A stretch of 64,000 nt of DNA from Myotis daubentonii (taxonomy: Eukaryota > Chordata > Mammalia > Chiroptera > Vespertilionidae), in assembly GCF_963259705.1 (NCBI RefSeq), contig NC_081849.1, positions 51,804,093-51,868,092 on the forward strand. The letters are read 5' to 3'. The notes beneath the pieces were generated by a model that ran no database searches, was not told where the DNA came from, and saw only the letters and a list, made by a program, of their open reading frames with translations. Both the position numbers and the translations under genes were made by a program. This document shows positions 11,621 to 21,909 of the stretch, piece after piece. How positions within the stretch are numbered: position 1 is the stretch's first letter; every line of letters starts with the position of its first letter.

Positions 11621-14179
11621 TGATTCAAGGAAATGTATAAGGCTCTTGTCCCATCTACATTAGAATTTGCCCTTGAGTCTGTGTTGGAAGCCGTTAGACA
11701 ACCTTAAATTACTTAAATGACCCCAAACTTAGCTTGTATCCTAAATAAGTTAGCTTCTTAAATTTTTTAAAAGTAGAAATGTACCTTTTGTTTGGTTACA
11801 CTGTATCAGTACTAATACAATAGAAATATTTTGTACTTATTATAACCTTTTAGACAGTGGTGATTATGTCTTTAGATTAAATTTGGGGGATATAAGTGAC
11901 TATGAATCTATCCATTGTGACTTGAGCTTTATTATTATTTTTTTTTTTGGTTTTCCTTAATGTACAATAGAGGGGACTTTCTTCTGCCTTCTAATAAATC
12001 AACATTGACTAATGCTAATTCAATTACATGGCTCTTTTTAAATCATGGATTTGTATAGATTTAAATATATACCATACAAATTGAATGCCTGATGTTTTAA
12101 TGGGGTTATGACATGTTGTTTTTGTGTAACCTAACCTTACTGAAGGATTTAGAAATATTAACCCTTTTAATAGTGGTCTACATTTTTGAAGGATCATTTT
12201 ACTTTTGAGGGAAAACAAATAATTAACTGACCATCATGCTGATTTTTTTTTCATGCAATCAAAGCAGGTTCTAAACTATTCTTTAACTGATCCATTCATT
12301 TAGTAACCAGTTTACTGAATGAATTCAACTGTTTAATTTTTCTAATAGATTATGATTTTATACAAAATTAGCCAATCAAATTTATAACCACTGTGGTCAC
12401 ATTAATTATTGCAACCTCTAAAGTTCCTCATTTTTATGGGTACTCCCTTCCCCCTAGGTGCAAAGATATACAATATTTTCAGTAAAAGGGGAAACAATAG
12501 TAGCCAATCTCTTAAAATATTCATTTAGTCTATAAAAAAAAGTAAAAGAAAAAAATCCCTGTTTTATTGGTTAACACAATTCTGTATTTCTTTTGTCTGA
12601 ATAACAACTTGGAAACACTATAAAACATCAAGAAGTAATAAAATCTTTCATGAGACAAGCTTTTTAGCAAAAATAGTCTCCAGAACTAAACATGAAAGGA
12701 AGTTCTTAAGCTTTTTTATCGTCCTAATCTTGATTAAAACATTGTGTTAAATGAGTACTGAGGATCGATAGTTCCTTTCTCTTTCCCCCCTAACTGAAAG
12801 ACTATCTGCTGAAACTATCTCTACTTATCTTAGGTGCACCACCCCAGTATTTTTAAGTGACTGTAAGGTTCTACACTTGGCTTTGTACACCTATCAGAGA
12901 GTGACTGTAGGAATCAAACCCTCGTTAAGCAAAGCAATGTCTCCTGGGTGCAGGTTATTTCCATTCAGGCTTTTCCAGTGTTCCTGGAGATAGACTGGAG
13001 GCACCATATCTCTTTGCATGTAGATTGTGCTAAAAGCCTCATTTCCCAGTGCAATCTATCACACCCTCCAGGTGGGAGACCCCTGGGCCTGCTGCTCTGG
13101 TTGTGCTGGAGGACAGCAGAGGCTGTATCCTTCAACCTGGGCCTGCTTCCTTAGAAATGTACCCAGTTGTCAGTCGTAAATGACTGACCAGCCACACTCA
13201 TCTAAAAGATCTTCGAAGACAGTGTAAGATTTGCTGTCACCACTGTCAGCAGAGGGTTAGTACCCTTCCTCCTCCTTATTTCAGTGTGTTCTCAGTATAC
13301 GCACCCTCCAGACACCAGATCCTCTCCCAATTATGTATCTCCCACCAGGTAAAGAAGTTGGTGCTCCTCTGCTATGCACAGACCTTTTACCTCTCTGGAC
13401 TATGCCTGCTTTTGGGAGGTGGAAGTTTTGTGTGTTTTTTCTCCCTGAGAGAACAGCACTTTCCCTGGTACTAGCCATAGCAGCCACTACATGGGGCTTT
13501 TGTTTTGTACCTTTGTGAATGAAACATTAGGTGCAAAGAGTGAACATCAACAATATTACAACTCTGCAATTCCATGTTCAAGGTGGGAAGAAGAAATGGA
13601 AGGGATGACATCAGTCTAATCATTTTCTTGTATCAGGAAAAAACAAAAGCTGTCCTCACGCCCCTACTAAATTGCCACTAAGAACATTCTGTTTAATTAA
13701 AATTCACATAATAAAATAAACCTACACTCTATATTCTAAACACTAAAGAAAGTCACATGTAGAGCTAGGGCTAAAGAAATACATATAGCAACGTACAGTT
13801 AAATGCCTCACTAACATTTAATTATTCTCAGTCAGTGTAACCCAAACTCACTATTTCCCTGAGCTTAAGTAGATCTCAACTTAAATATAGAGCCTTCCAG
13901 GCTTGTCTATCTGAAGTAGCTGAGGATGTTTCCAGTGACAATGCTCTTTGCCTGCTGGTTCTCAATTTAAAAGGGGGGAAGGACCTTATTTGCAGAGAAT
14001 GAAAATCTATTTACTTGCCTAAGTTGCACTTTCTCATCTAACCTAAAACATACACAGAGAAGTAAAAAAAAAATGTGATCTCACTGTACCTAAACAAGGA
14101 TTTCACCGCCACTTCTTAGATCCCCACAACTTCCCTCAATGTACTCTGGCTTCAGTTGGCCTTTTTTTGTTGTTTTGAA
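11621..14179. other. unique sequence, nothing recognised
   Basis: About 2.5 kb of AT-rich DNA. The open frames around 12948-13518 show no conserved motif, no splice context and overlap each other on both strands. I do not support a gene here. Confidence 0.5.
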
Positions 14180-14206
14180 AGTCCTCACCTGAGGATATGT
14201 TTTTAT

Positions 14207-14279
<73 letters not shown>

Positions 14280-14422
14280 ACATCAATTGGTTGCCTCCTA
14301 TATGCACTCCCACTGGGGATCGAACCTGTAACCTAGGTATGTGCCTTGAAGGGCAATCAAACCCACAACGTTTCTGATGTACAGGACGATGCTCCAACCA
14401 ACGGAGCCACCTGGCCAAAGCC
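14180..14422 (-). mobile_element. Ves-type SINE with expanded GA tract
   Basis: The minus-strand head 'ggctttggccaggtggctccgt' is followed by a tRNA-like region and a polypyrimidine tract, which reads as (GA)n on +. The tail is at 14180-14210. One of the more diverged copies in the head. Confidence 0.9.
14211..14274. repeat. (GA)32 microsatellite
   Basis: Uninterrupted GA dinucleotides, expanded from the polypurine segment of the enclosing Ves SINE. Confidence 0.98.
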
Positions 14423-17328
14423 AGGCTGCCTTATTTTTAAGATGAATCTCTTTCCTCAGAATGCTTTTTAAGGAACAACTCATTCATACACAACATTCAT
14501 AGTACTAAAGTTGAAATATGAGTTTTTTTCACCCTTTACTATCATGTTTATAGTGCATTTTATCTACCAAAGTTATTTCATAACTTATGGAACTTACTGT
14601 AAATACAGCTCTTAGTAAGGACATGAAAAACCCATCCAGTAAGCCCTCCTAAGGAAGTGACAGAAGAATTCCCCCCAAATGCTTCCTGCTTGGATAGTCA
14701 GCTAAAAGCTCAGGGTGAGGAAGTGACACCGAATGTTTGGCAGCTTGGGACATGCTCCTGTCCAGGGGCTGCCCATGTGCAGAGCTGGCGGAGGGACCTG
14801 GACAGGCCTCAGAAGCTCCTCCAGCCCCTCGGAATGCCAGGCCTGGGTGGGGTCGGGGAGCGGGAAGAGGGGGAAGCGGAAACTGGGGCTGATTTCATGC
14901 TCCTCTGGCTTGCCTCCTGGACGCTAGGCATAGCCCAGAGATGCCCTGGCAGCAGTGGGAGCAGCTGGATAGGTTAAGAAAGGCCCTTTGTCCCTGCCAT
15001 TCACTAACAGGCCAGTTTTGGGTGACAGATGTAACATAGATGAGCAGGACTTCAGGCAAGTCCAGAATGATCTTATCCTTGATTAGCAAGCTTTGGGTTT
15101 TGTTTGGCATTTTTTAGACAGAAATAGAATTTTTTAGACAGAATTTTTTATTCCATGGATGTTCTGAGGATAGCTTCGGCCCCTTCTCCCAATAAAACAC
15201 TTAACTTTCATTTTAATACATATCACTAAACACTGTTATGTATTTAGTTTACCTTTAAAGAAAGATCATTATTAAGAATGTCTACAAGGAAATCACGGAG
15301 AATAAACTCTCTCAAAATCTCCTTTTATGTGCTGTTAGAAATAACCATGTACTTTTTTTCCATCTCAGTCATTCTGGGAAAAATAATTGTGGCCAAGGAT
15401 GATGTGGAAAACTTCAGCATTAAAAATAATGCCATAAGTAATCCAAAAGGGAAATTAATTTTCACTTGGAAGGTGTTCACTCTCACAAACACTGAAATAA
15501 TGAGTAAGCTGGCTCTCCTGAGACCATGCCAGCTGTCCCCTGCTGCTCCTCGCTGGGCTGCGGGTGTCACGAGCCTCTTTCACTGCCCTAACTTCTGACT
15601 CGGAATCAGGAGACTTAATTAGGACATCTCTTCACACAATTAGAAACAATCTATTGTACTCTTAGACACCAACTTCTCCCACTAAGTCACTCAGAATTGG
15701 CTGATTTCCTTATCAAGTGAAACTATTATTACCACTGAAAAATAAAAATAATACTATAAGACAACTTAGAGTGCAAAGAATGTTTAAGCTGATAGTATCT
15801 CATTTTACAGCCCTCTAGGGGCAGGTAATGTGATGGGGACCCATTCACACCCAGACACAGAGACCAGCCCCAGAGGGGATGGCTTTGTGGGAAATTTCAG
15901 GGCAATGAAAGATACCAGTGATTTCATTCTTAAACTTTATAGCAGATTTGAAAGTATGTGTAATATAAATAATTGAAATTCAGGTACTATAACATTCCAT
16001 GTTATTATAGAAAAGATAGAAGTTGAAAAGAAACGAAGGTCCTGAGCAATCCAATGAACGAATAATCATGAACTGAAAGTTACAAATTGACTCTGAGAAT
16101 GCTAGTTACAGACTGGGCCTGTTGAAACCACCTTCCTCCTTCCATGTTCCCTGCCCTCTAAATGGACTGAGTGTCTCATACTATTTTAGAGGTGATACAG
16201 GCTCTGCCACTCCAAGCTCTACACCTTAATCCTCACCCATAAAATTCATAAATATCTTCATCTGTTGGTGTTTTTCAAGAGTAGTCGCAGATGTGGACCA
16301 TGCTGTGAACAATTGTAGCAGAACAGATTTTTAAAGAGTTTGCAATCCCATCAAATAAACTATCTGACAAATAGAACTATATGCCACAGGTTTTGGGGGG
16401 TTGGAGGTTGGGGAATGGAGGTAGAGATCAAAACCTGAATGGGAGAGAAAGCCAAGGAGAAAAACAACTTGTAAGTACATCATCTTCCCTTGGAGTGCTA
16501 ACATGGAAATAAAAATTAAAGACACTAAAATGCCCCTAAGGAAAACAAATCTATGAAAACTTTTAGAAAGGGGTATATAATGGTTTATATGGCCATGACA
16601 TCTAAAAAGAACGTTAAGAAACATCTCTCTCCATCCTGACATTCAAAATATCTAAAAATGAAGTTTAGGACATTAACCCAATTATTTTAACTTTAAAAAT
16701 ACTTCTCCTGAACAAAACTAATGCAATAGAATATCAGACTGAATGTACGAAATGCTAAAGTTGCTTCTATCAGCTATTCATAACTTCTTTGGAATGCTGG
16801 TGTGTCAGCAGGTTCTCCCAGGTTCTCTGAGAGCAGGCTCCCCTAACACAAAATGACTCCTCTACGGACTGTGTATAGTTCCCCCCCTTGCTCTCCCTGA
16901 ATGATGGTATTAATTCTGCACTAGCTAGTGACTGTTTATGTTGACAGATTTCCTGAAGACTATTGAAGAGCACTGCCCACAAGGAATCCCACATTTTCTC
17001 TTCATTGGAGTATTCTCATAATTTATCATTTTAACCTATGAGTTTACTCAATGAAGAGATTTAAAAGCTAATCCAGGTCATTATAAATTTTTTTACCAGA
17101 AATTACCTGCTTTTGTGCATAAGTAAAAACAAATGTCCTATGTGTACAATTATTTTGATTTTAAAAGCCATACTTTTAGATAAAGACAAACTTAGGATTC
17201 TGTAGTCCCCTTTAGTGATCACAAGCTATCTTCTTCATAGTCATGCCAGTCTATATGTTCAATTGTATTTATAATAGTTTTAAATAGGCTTGGATTTATT
17301 TCTGTATATATGTAATTATATATGGAAT
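14423..17328. other. unique sequence, nothing firm recognised
   Basis: About 2.9 kb. Open frames at 14657-14977, 15278-15598 and 16331-16642 lack motifs and opposing frames overlap them. Around 15790-15830 there is a faint MIR-like phrase ('ctcattttacag'). Confidence 0.45.
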
Positions 17329-17348
17329 ACACACACACACACACACAC
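17329..17348. repeat. (CA)10 microsatellite
   Basis: Perfect CA dinucleotide run following TATATGGAATA. Confidence 0.97.
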
Positions 17349-17489
17349 TGGTATCAATAGACATAAAATAAAACTACAGACCTTGTTATAATACAAACAA
17401 TTACAGGTTCAATTTAATATAATATGTCTTAAAATCAGACCTAAAAATAGATTTATTGAAAAGACTACTGAACTGGATATAAAACATGG

Positions 17490-17831
17490 TTTCTAGTCAT
17501 CTCCTAGTCTCTCTCGCAATCCGGGACGCCTTGGGGGTTGTCGAAGAGCCGGTTTTAGCCCAATCCCACTCAACACAGGAGCTGCCCCCTGGTGGTCAGT
17601 GTGCTCCCACAGGGGGAGTGCTGTTCAGCCAGAAGCCGGGTTCATGGCTGACAAGTGCAGCAGCGGTGGCGGGAGCCTCTCCCGCCTCCGCAGCAGCACT
17701 AAGGATGTCCGACTGACAGCTTAGGCCCCCTCGCTGTGGGTTCCCAGACTGCAAGAGGGCACAGCCCAAGCTGAGGGACCTCCCCCACCTCCCCCCGCCG
17801 AGTACATGAATTTCGTGCACTGGGCCTCTGG
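17490..17831 (+). mobile_element. non-autonomous Helitron (HeliBat type), 5' truncated or unclear
   Basis: The interior matches the same consensus as the 6156 copy ('gctgccccctggtggtcagtg', 'cccacagggggag', 'cagccagaagccggg'). The 3' palindrome is degenerate (TACATGAATTTCGTGCAC) and the end reads CTGG instead of CTAG at 17828-17831. The 5' border is uncertain; HeliBat-like sequence is clear from about 17510. Confidence 0.8.
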
Positions 17832-18210
17832 TGTTATACTAAGAGACAATGCCAGTAAAAAACTGAAGCTAGGGTTAACAGCAAGGAAGGGGAATTGAAC
17901 CTGAGATGCTGTATTAAGCCAGATTGGTAGTCTCCCCAGCTCCTCTCAGAACAAATCAAATCTCTATAAGAAAGCATCCTACGATATATCCCATCAGAGT
18001 CCCACCATTTATCCTTAGGCAAGTATTAGTTCAAAATTAAAGACATCAAGCACATGAGGAGGTAAGCCATCTATATTAGAACTGTCAGAAATACAATAGC
18101 TGCTTATGAAGTACTTAAAGAAACAAAGTATGGAATCAAAAGAATGAGCAAGCAACAGAAAACTACCAGGGATAACCAGGCAGTTCTGAAAAATAACTAA
18201 ATGGAATATC
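17832..18210. other. host sequence between Helitron and Tc1 element
   Basis: Nothing recognised with confidence. Probably old LINE debris interrupted by the Tc1 insertion. Confidence 0.4.
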
Positions 18211-18212
18211 TA

Positions 18213-19015
18213 CACTGAGTGGCCAGATTATTATAACCCCTGAAATTTGTAGCAAATTAGCCACACACTGCATCGTATGGGATATGGAAGCCGAAGGCCT
18301 GTTCGAACACCTTTGCTGTCTGCAGTTACCAAGATATAACTTCTCCAATTCACACAGGAACACAAGGATTGGACAGTTGAGCATTGGAAAAAAGTCATGT
18401 GGTTCGATGAATCACGTTTCCAGTTGCATCATGCAGATGGCAGAGTGAGAATTTGACAGAAACAGCATGAAAGCATGCACCCCACATGCATGAGTACAAC
18501 CCTTCAAGCTGGTGGGGCAGTGTTATGGTTTGGGGCATGTTTTCCTGGCATGATTTGGGCCCTTTAATTCGTGTGGAACAACGTCTGAATAGCGCAACAT
18601 ACTTAAGTATCATTGCTGAACAAGTTCATCCTCTCATGTTGACGGCGTATCCCAATGGAGATGGCTTCTTCCAACTAGACAATGCGCCATGCCATGGTGC
18701 TCGTATTGTGCAGGAGTGGTTTCAAGAACATGAGGGAGACTTTACCTTGCTTAGGTGGCCTCCACAATCATCAGATCTTAATCCAATTGAGCATTTGTGG
18801 GACAAGGTTAAAAGAGCCATCAGGCAGCTGGTTCCACAACCATCAAATCTCACAGAACTGGACAGTACTATTCATCAGGAATGGTGTCAGATTCCTCGCA
18901 TCACCTTTCAACATCTTGTGGAGTCAATGCCAAGAAGAAACACTGCAGTATTGAAGGCAAAAGGTGGCTGAATGAAGTACTGATGGGGTGGTCATAATAA
19001 TCTGGCCACTCAGTG
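18213..19015 (+). mobile_element. Tc1/mariner transposon, DD36E (Incomer-like), internally deleted
   Basis: Terminal inverted repeats CACTGAGTGGCCAGATTATT (left) and AATAATCTGGCCACTCAGTG (right). TA dinucleotides flank both ends (18211-18212 and 19016-19017), the Tc1/mariner target duplication. At 803 bp it is much shorter than a full Tc1 (about 1.3-1.6 kb). The part encoding the N-terminal DNA-binding helix-turn-helix domains is missing between about 18250 and 18350, while the catalytic domain persists. The catalytic spacing D (18678) to E (18789) is 36 residues, so DD36E rather than the usual DD34E. That spacing is reported for the Incomer family, known from bats and fishes. Confidence 0.9.
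18355..18971 (+). pseudogene. broken Tc1-like DDE transposase (catalytic domain)
   Basis: The encoded enzyme would cut at the transposon ends and insert into TA sites. The first part reads in one frame with VMWFDESRFQL; the first catalytic Asp is the GAT at 18406-18408. This frame hits TGA at 18454-18456. A frame change near 18511-18517 leads into the second frame, open from 18486 to the TGA at 18969-18971. That frame carries GSVMVWGMFSW, the second Asp in LDNAPCHGA (18678-18680) and the Glu in LNPIEHLWDKVKR (18789-18791). The ATG at 18486 is not a true start. The helix-turn-helix N-terminus is absent, so no active protein is expected. The long open second frame suggests decay is fairly recent. 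Confidence 0.9.
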
Positions 19016-19119
19016 TATACGTAAAATATGTATACATGTTCAAAGGCTGTTAAATCGTGTTGTTTACCCATATCTTCAGAAAAAAAATCACTTCTGCTGT
19101 CATGGTAAACAACTTGCTT

Positions 19120-19217
19120 CCCTATTTATAATGGTCTGGCCCTCTAGCAACTTCCACGCGAAATTATAGCTAATTTGCCTACAAATGTCAGGTGGTCATA
19201 ATAATCTGACCACTCAG
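19120..19217 (-). mobile_element. inverted copy of the Tc1 element's left end
   Basis: Its reverse complement begins CACTGAGTGGTCAGATTATT, then 'gaccacctgacatttgtaggcaaattagct'. This matches the left end of the 18213 element (CACTGAGTGGCCAGATTATT, 'aacccctgaaatttgtagcaaattagc'). Only one end is present. The left limit is approximate. Confidence 0.75.
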
Positions 19218-19229
19218 TGTATACATAAA

Positions 19230-19650
19230 ATATGTAAATGTTGAAAGAAAAGGACAAAACATATTAAGAAGCACATTTGCCACATGTGAAAATAGATGTA
19301 ATGAAGATAGAAATGGATAAATTAACTAAAATATAATCCAGAAAAAACATCTGGAAAATATAAGAATAATGCAAAACATTGAGGATAAAATGAGAAGGTC
19401 TAATAATGTCAAATGAGAGCCATAGAAGGAGAGAATCAAGCTAATCAAGGAGTGATAACAGCTGAGAAATTTCCAGAAATGCTGAAAGCTATTAAACCAC
19501 AATTTCAGAAAGCGTGCATACACACAAAAATCAATGCCTAGATATCATCTACGTAGTAGTGATCTGCAGAGCACCAAAGACAAAAGTTTTTAAGGCAGCT
19601 AGCGAAAAGACATCCCAAAGTAATGATCATTTTATGGATAGCAGACTGCT
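19230..19650 (+). mobile_element. HAL1/L1-like ORF1 relic, left part
   Basis: AAG-rich coding-like phrases such as 'aaatgctgaaagctattaaaccac' and 'accaaagacaaaagtttttaaggcagct' follow the HAL1 ORF1 order as I remember it. Many stops. It appears to continue at about 21590 after nested insertions. Confidence 0.5.
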
Positions 19651-20141
19651 CAAGAATCACTGATACCACTGCATCTACCTATAACTTCTTCCCCTGTCCC
19701 ATTTCCTTCTCTTCCTTGAGGGAGGAGCTCTCCTGTATGTTTACCCTTCCTTTTCAATATTCCAAATACTTTTATAATGTATGAATATATCCATAAGTAA
19801 TATATTATTTCTATTTGCTTTTTTAATTATGTAAAAGAGATATCATACTATATCCAGCAGTCCCTCTTCATCCAGGGTTTCTCTTTCCAAGGTTTGTTAC
19901 CCAAAGCTAACTGAAATCTGAAATATTACCAGTAAATGGAAAGTTCCAGAATTCAACACACATAAAATTTTAAATTGTGAGCTGTTCTGACTAGTGTGAT
20001 CAAATCTTGCCCTATCCTGCTCTGTCCTGTCAGGACATGAATCACCCCTTTGTTCAGCATATTCACTCTGTATGACCATCTCCATTACTAGATCGGTTAG
20101 CAGAAACTTATGGGTGCTTAATTCATTTCCAGACTTTTTTT

Positions 20142-20189
20142 GAGTGTGTGTGTGTGCGTGCGTGTTTGTGTGTGTGTGTGTGTGTGTGT
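20142..20189. repeat. (GT)n microsatellite
   Basis: Imperfect GT repeat with GCGT interruptions, inside the Tigger relic. Confidence 0.95.
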
Positions 20190-20394
20190 TAGAGAGAGGG
20201 AGAGAGCACATTCACTAACTTTATTACTGTTTTTGTTATAATTGTCCTATTTTATTATGTGTTGTTATTCTCCTACTGTGCCTAATTTATAAATTAAACT
20301 TTATTATAGGAAAAAACATAGTATACAGGGTGAGGCAAAAGTAGGTTTACAGTTGTGAGTATGTGAAAATTTATTCTTGTATTATTATTTATTA

Positions 20395-21076
20395 CTAGGG
20401 GCCCGGTGCACGAAATTCGTGCACTGGGTGTGTGTGTGGGGAGTGTCCCTCAGCCCATCCTGCCCCCTCTCACATACTGGGAGCCCTCAGGCGTTGACCC
20501 CCATCACCCTCCAATCGCAGGATCGACCCCTTGCCCAGGCCTGACGCCTCTGGCCTAGGCGTCCGGCTCGGGCAGCGGGGACCCGCATCTGCAGCGGCCC
20601 CACGATCGTGGGCTTCGCTTTAGGCCCAGGCAAGGGACCCCTAGCTCCTGGGACTGCCAGCTTCGACCGTGTCCAGCTCCCATCCCTGGCTCCACCCCTA
20701 CTTCCTGCTATCACTGGCCAGGGCGGAAAAGGCACCTGATTCTCCGATCATGGCTGGGGGGCAGGGCATAGGCGGCCCCAGGGCCGCCTTTGCCCTGCCC
20801 CCCAGCTCTTAGCTCCCCCCTGGGTTTCCGATCGCTGTCAGTGGCAGGGGGCTTCTTCCTGCTTTCCCTTTCGCCTCCCTGCATTGTGTCTACATATGCA
20901 AATTAACCGCCATCTTGTTGGCAGTTAACCGCCATCTTGTTGGCAGTTAACTGCCAATCTTAGTTGGCAGTTAACTGCCAATCTTAGTTGGCAGTTAATT
21001 TGCATATAGCCCTGATTAGCTAATGAAAAGGGTAGCGCGTATGCCAATTACCATTTTTCTCTTTTATTAGTGTTGA
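20395..21076 (-). mobile_element. non-autonomous Helitron (HeliBat type)
   Basis: Minus orientation: CTAG at 20395-20398 (the 3' end) next to the palindrome GTGCACGAAATTCGTGCAC, and the 5' TC at 21075-21076 followed on the minus strand by AACACTAATAAAAGAG. Inserted inside the mariner MITE. The interior is GC-rich and non-coding. Near its 5' end a tandem array is present. Confidence 0.92.
20902..21000. repeat. short tandem/palindromic array in Helitron 5' end
   Basis: Two copies of 'aaccgccatcttgttggcagtt' followed by two copies of 'aactgccaatcttagttggcagtt', about 23-27 bp per unit. Contains two GCCATCTTG motifs. Confidence 0.85.
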
Positions 21077-21269
21077 TCATATTATTTTTCATATGAACAA
21101 CCAAAATTTTACTGTTGCCCCACCCTATACATAGGGGTCAGTATTTTTCATGGTTTCAGATTCTACTGGATCTTGGAATATATCCCCCTAAGAATAAGGG
21201 GGTGGAACTTTTTTTTTTCATTCAACTTATGATTTTTAAGTATTCAACCCCATTGTTTTGTGTTATTAC

Positions 21270-21530
21270 AGAGCACTCATTTTAATGTCATTATTTAAAT
21301 ATAATTTACATATAATAAAGCATATATATAGTTCAACAGCTTTCAGTATATTTATAGAGTTGTGTTATCATTGCCATCTTCTAATTTTATTCTCCCTCAA
21401 AAAGAAACCCTATAGCCATTAGCAATCATTCCCAACCCCCTCCTCCCCTCATCCTTCAATGTCCTTTGTCTCACCATCTCCGATCTGCAACTGCACCACT
21501 ATTCTATGTCAGTTTTCCATATATGTTTGG
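21270..21530 (+). mobile_element. L1M 3' UTR-like fragment
   Basis: Phrases 'tgttatcattgccatcttctaattttattctccctcaaaaagaaaccc' and 'ctcctcccctcatcc' follow the old L1M 3' UTR ('...gaaaccccgtacccattagcagtca...'), with moderate divergence. Confidence 0.55.
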
Positions 21531-21589
21531 GTGTATTCTCTATTATTTTTATTTATAATTTACATATTTTATACTTAATATTTTGAATG

Positions 21590-21850
21590 TATCAAACATT
21601 ATATCAAAAAGATAAAAAAGACCTTTAAAATTGTAATGATATAAATATACCAGCAAAAAGTCACTTACAAAGGAGGAAATCAGATAGACCCCAGAGTTCC
21701 CCACACCACCCTCCAAACCAAACAGTGAAGCAATGTCTAAAATGTTCTGAGAGGAAAAATGCATGACTTGAAAATTTTAAGCCCAATCAAATTATCTCCT
21801 AGGATAAATGCAAGATAAGGTAGTAAGCATGAAATATTACGAAATAACAC
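21590..21850 (+). mobile_element. HAL1-like ORF1 relic, right part
   Basis: 'gtctaaaatgttctgagaggaaaaatgc' and 'caaattatctcctagg' match the HAL1 stretch for '...aagtgctgaaagaaaaaa... agaattctatatcc...'. It seems to continue the piece ending near 19650. Confidence 0.45.
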
Positions 21851-21909
21851 TCCATGAGCTTTTCTTGGAATGAAAAATAAATTAACTAAAAACTACTGTA
21901 TGACAAGTT

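Larger units (their letters stand above)
20326..21127. mobile_element. mariner-type MITE (Mlmar-like) split by a Helitron
   Basis: Left end CAGGGTGAGGCAAAAGTAGG; right end ends in GTTGCCCCACCCTA. TA on both sides (20324-20325, 21128-21129). Removing the Helitron at 20395-21076 leaves a roughly 120-bp hairpin-like MITE ('ttattcttgtattattatttatt' next to 'atcatattatttttcata'). No coding capacity. Confidence 0.85.
19855..21212 (+). mobile_element. Tigger/MER2-like pogo element, host to nested insertions
   Basis: Left part: CAGCAGTCCCTCTTCATCC, then 'aaatggaaagttccagaa', 'cctgtcaggacatgaatca'. Right part: 'aaattaaactttattatagg', and after the insertion 'tggtttcagattctactggatcttgga' and 'taagggggtggaact'. 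The outermost parts are inverted, as in Tigger1/MER2. Interrupted at 20324 by a mariner MITE. Confidence 0.75.

Noticed and set aside
18486..18971. 161-codon frame as a complete gene
   Set aside because: It is the C-terminal part of a transposase whose first catalytic Asp lies upstream in another frame behind a stop; annotated as a pseudogene.
20900..21000. CRISPR-like array of short repeats
   Set aside because: Only about four units, no unique spacers, and it lies in a Helitron end in a vertebrate genome.
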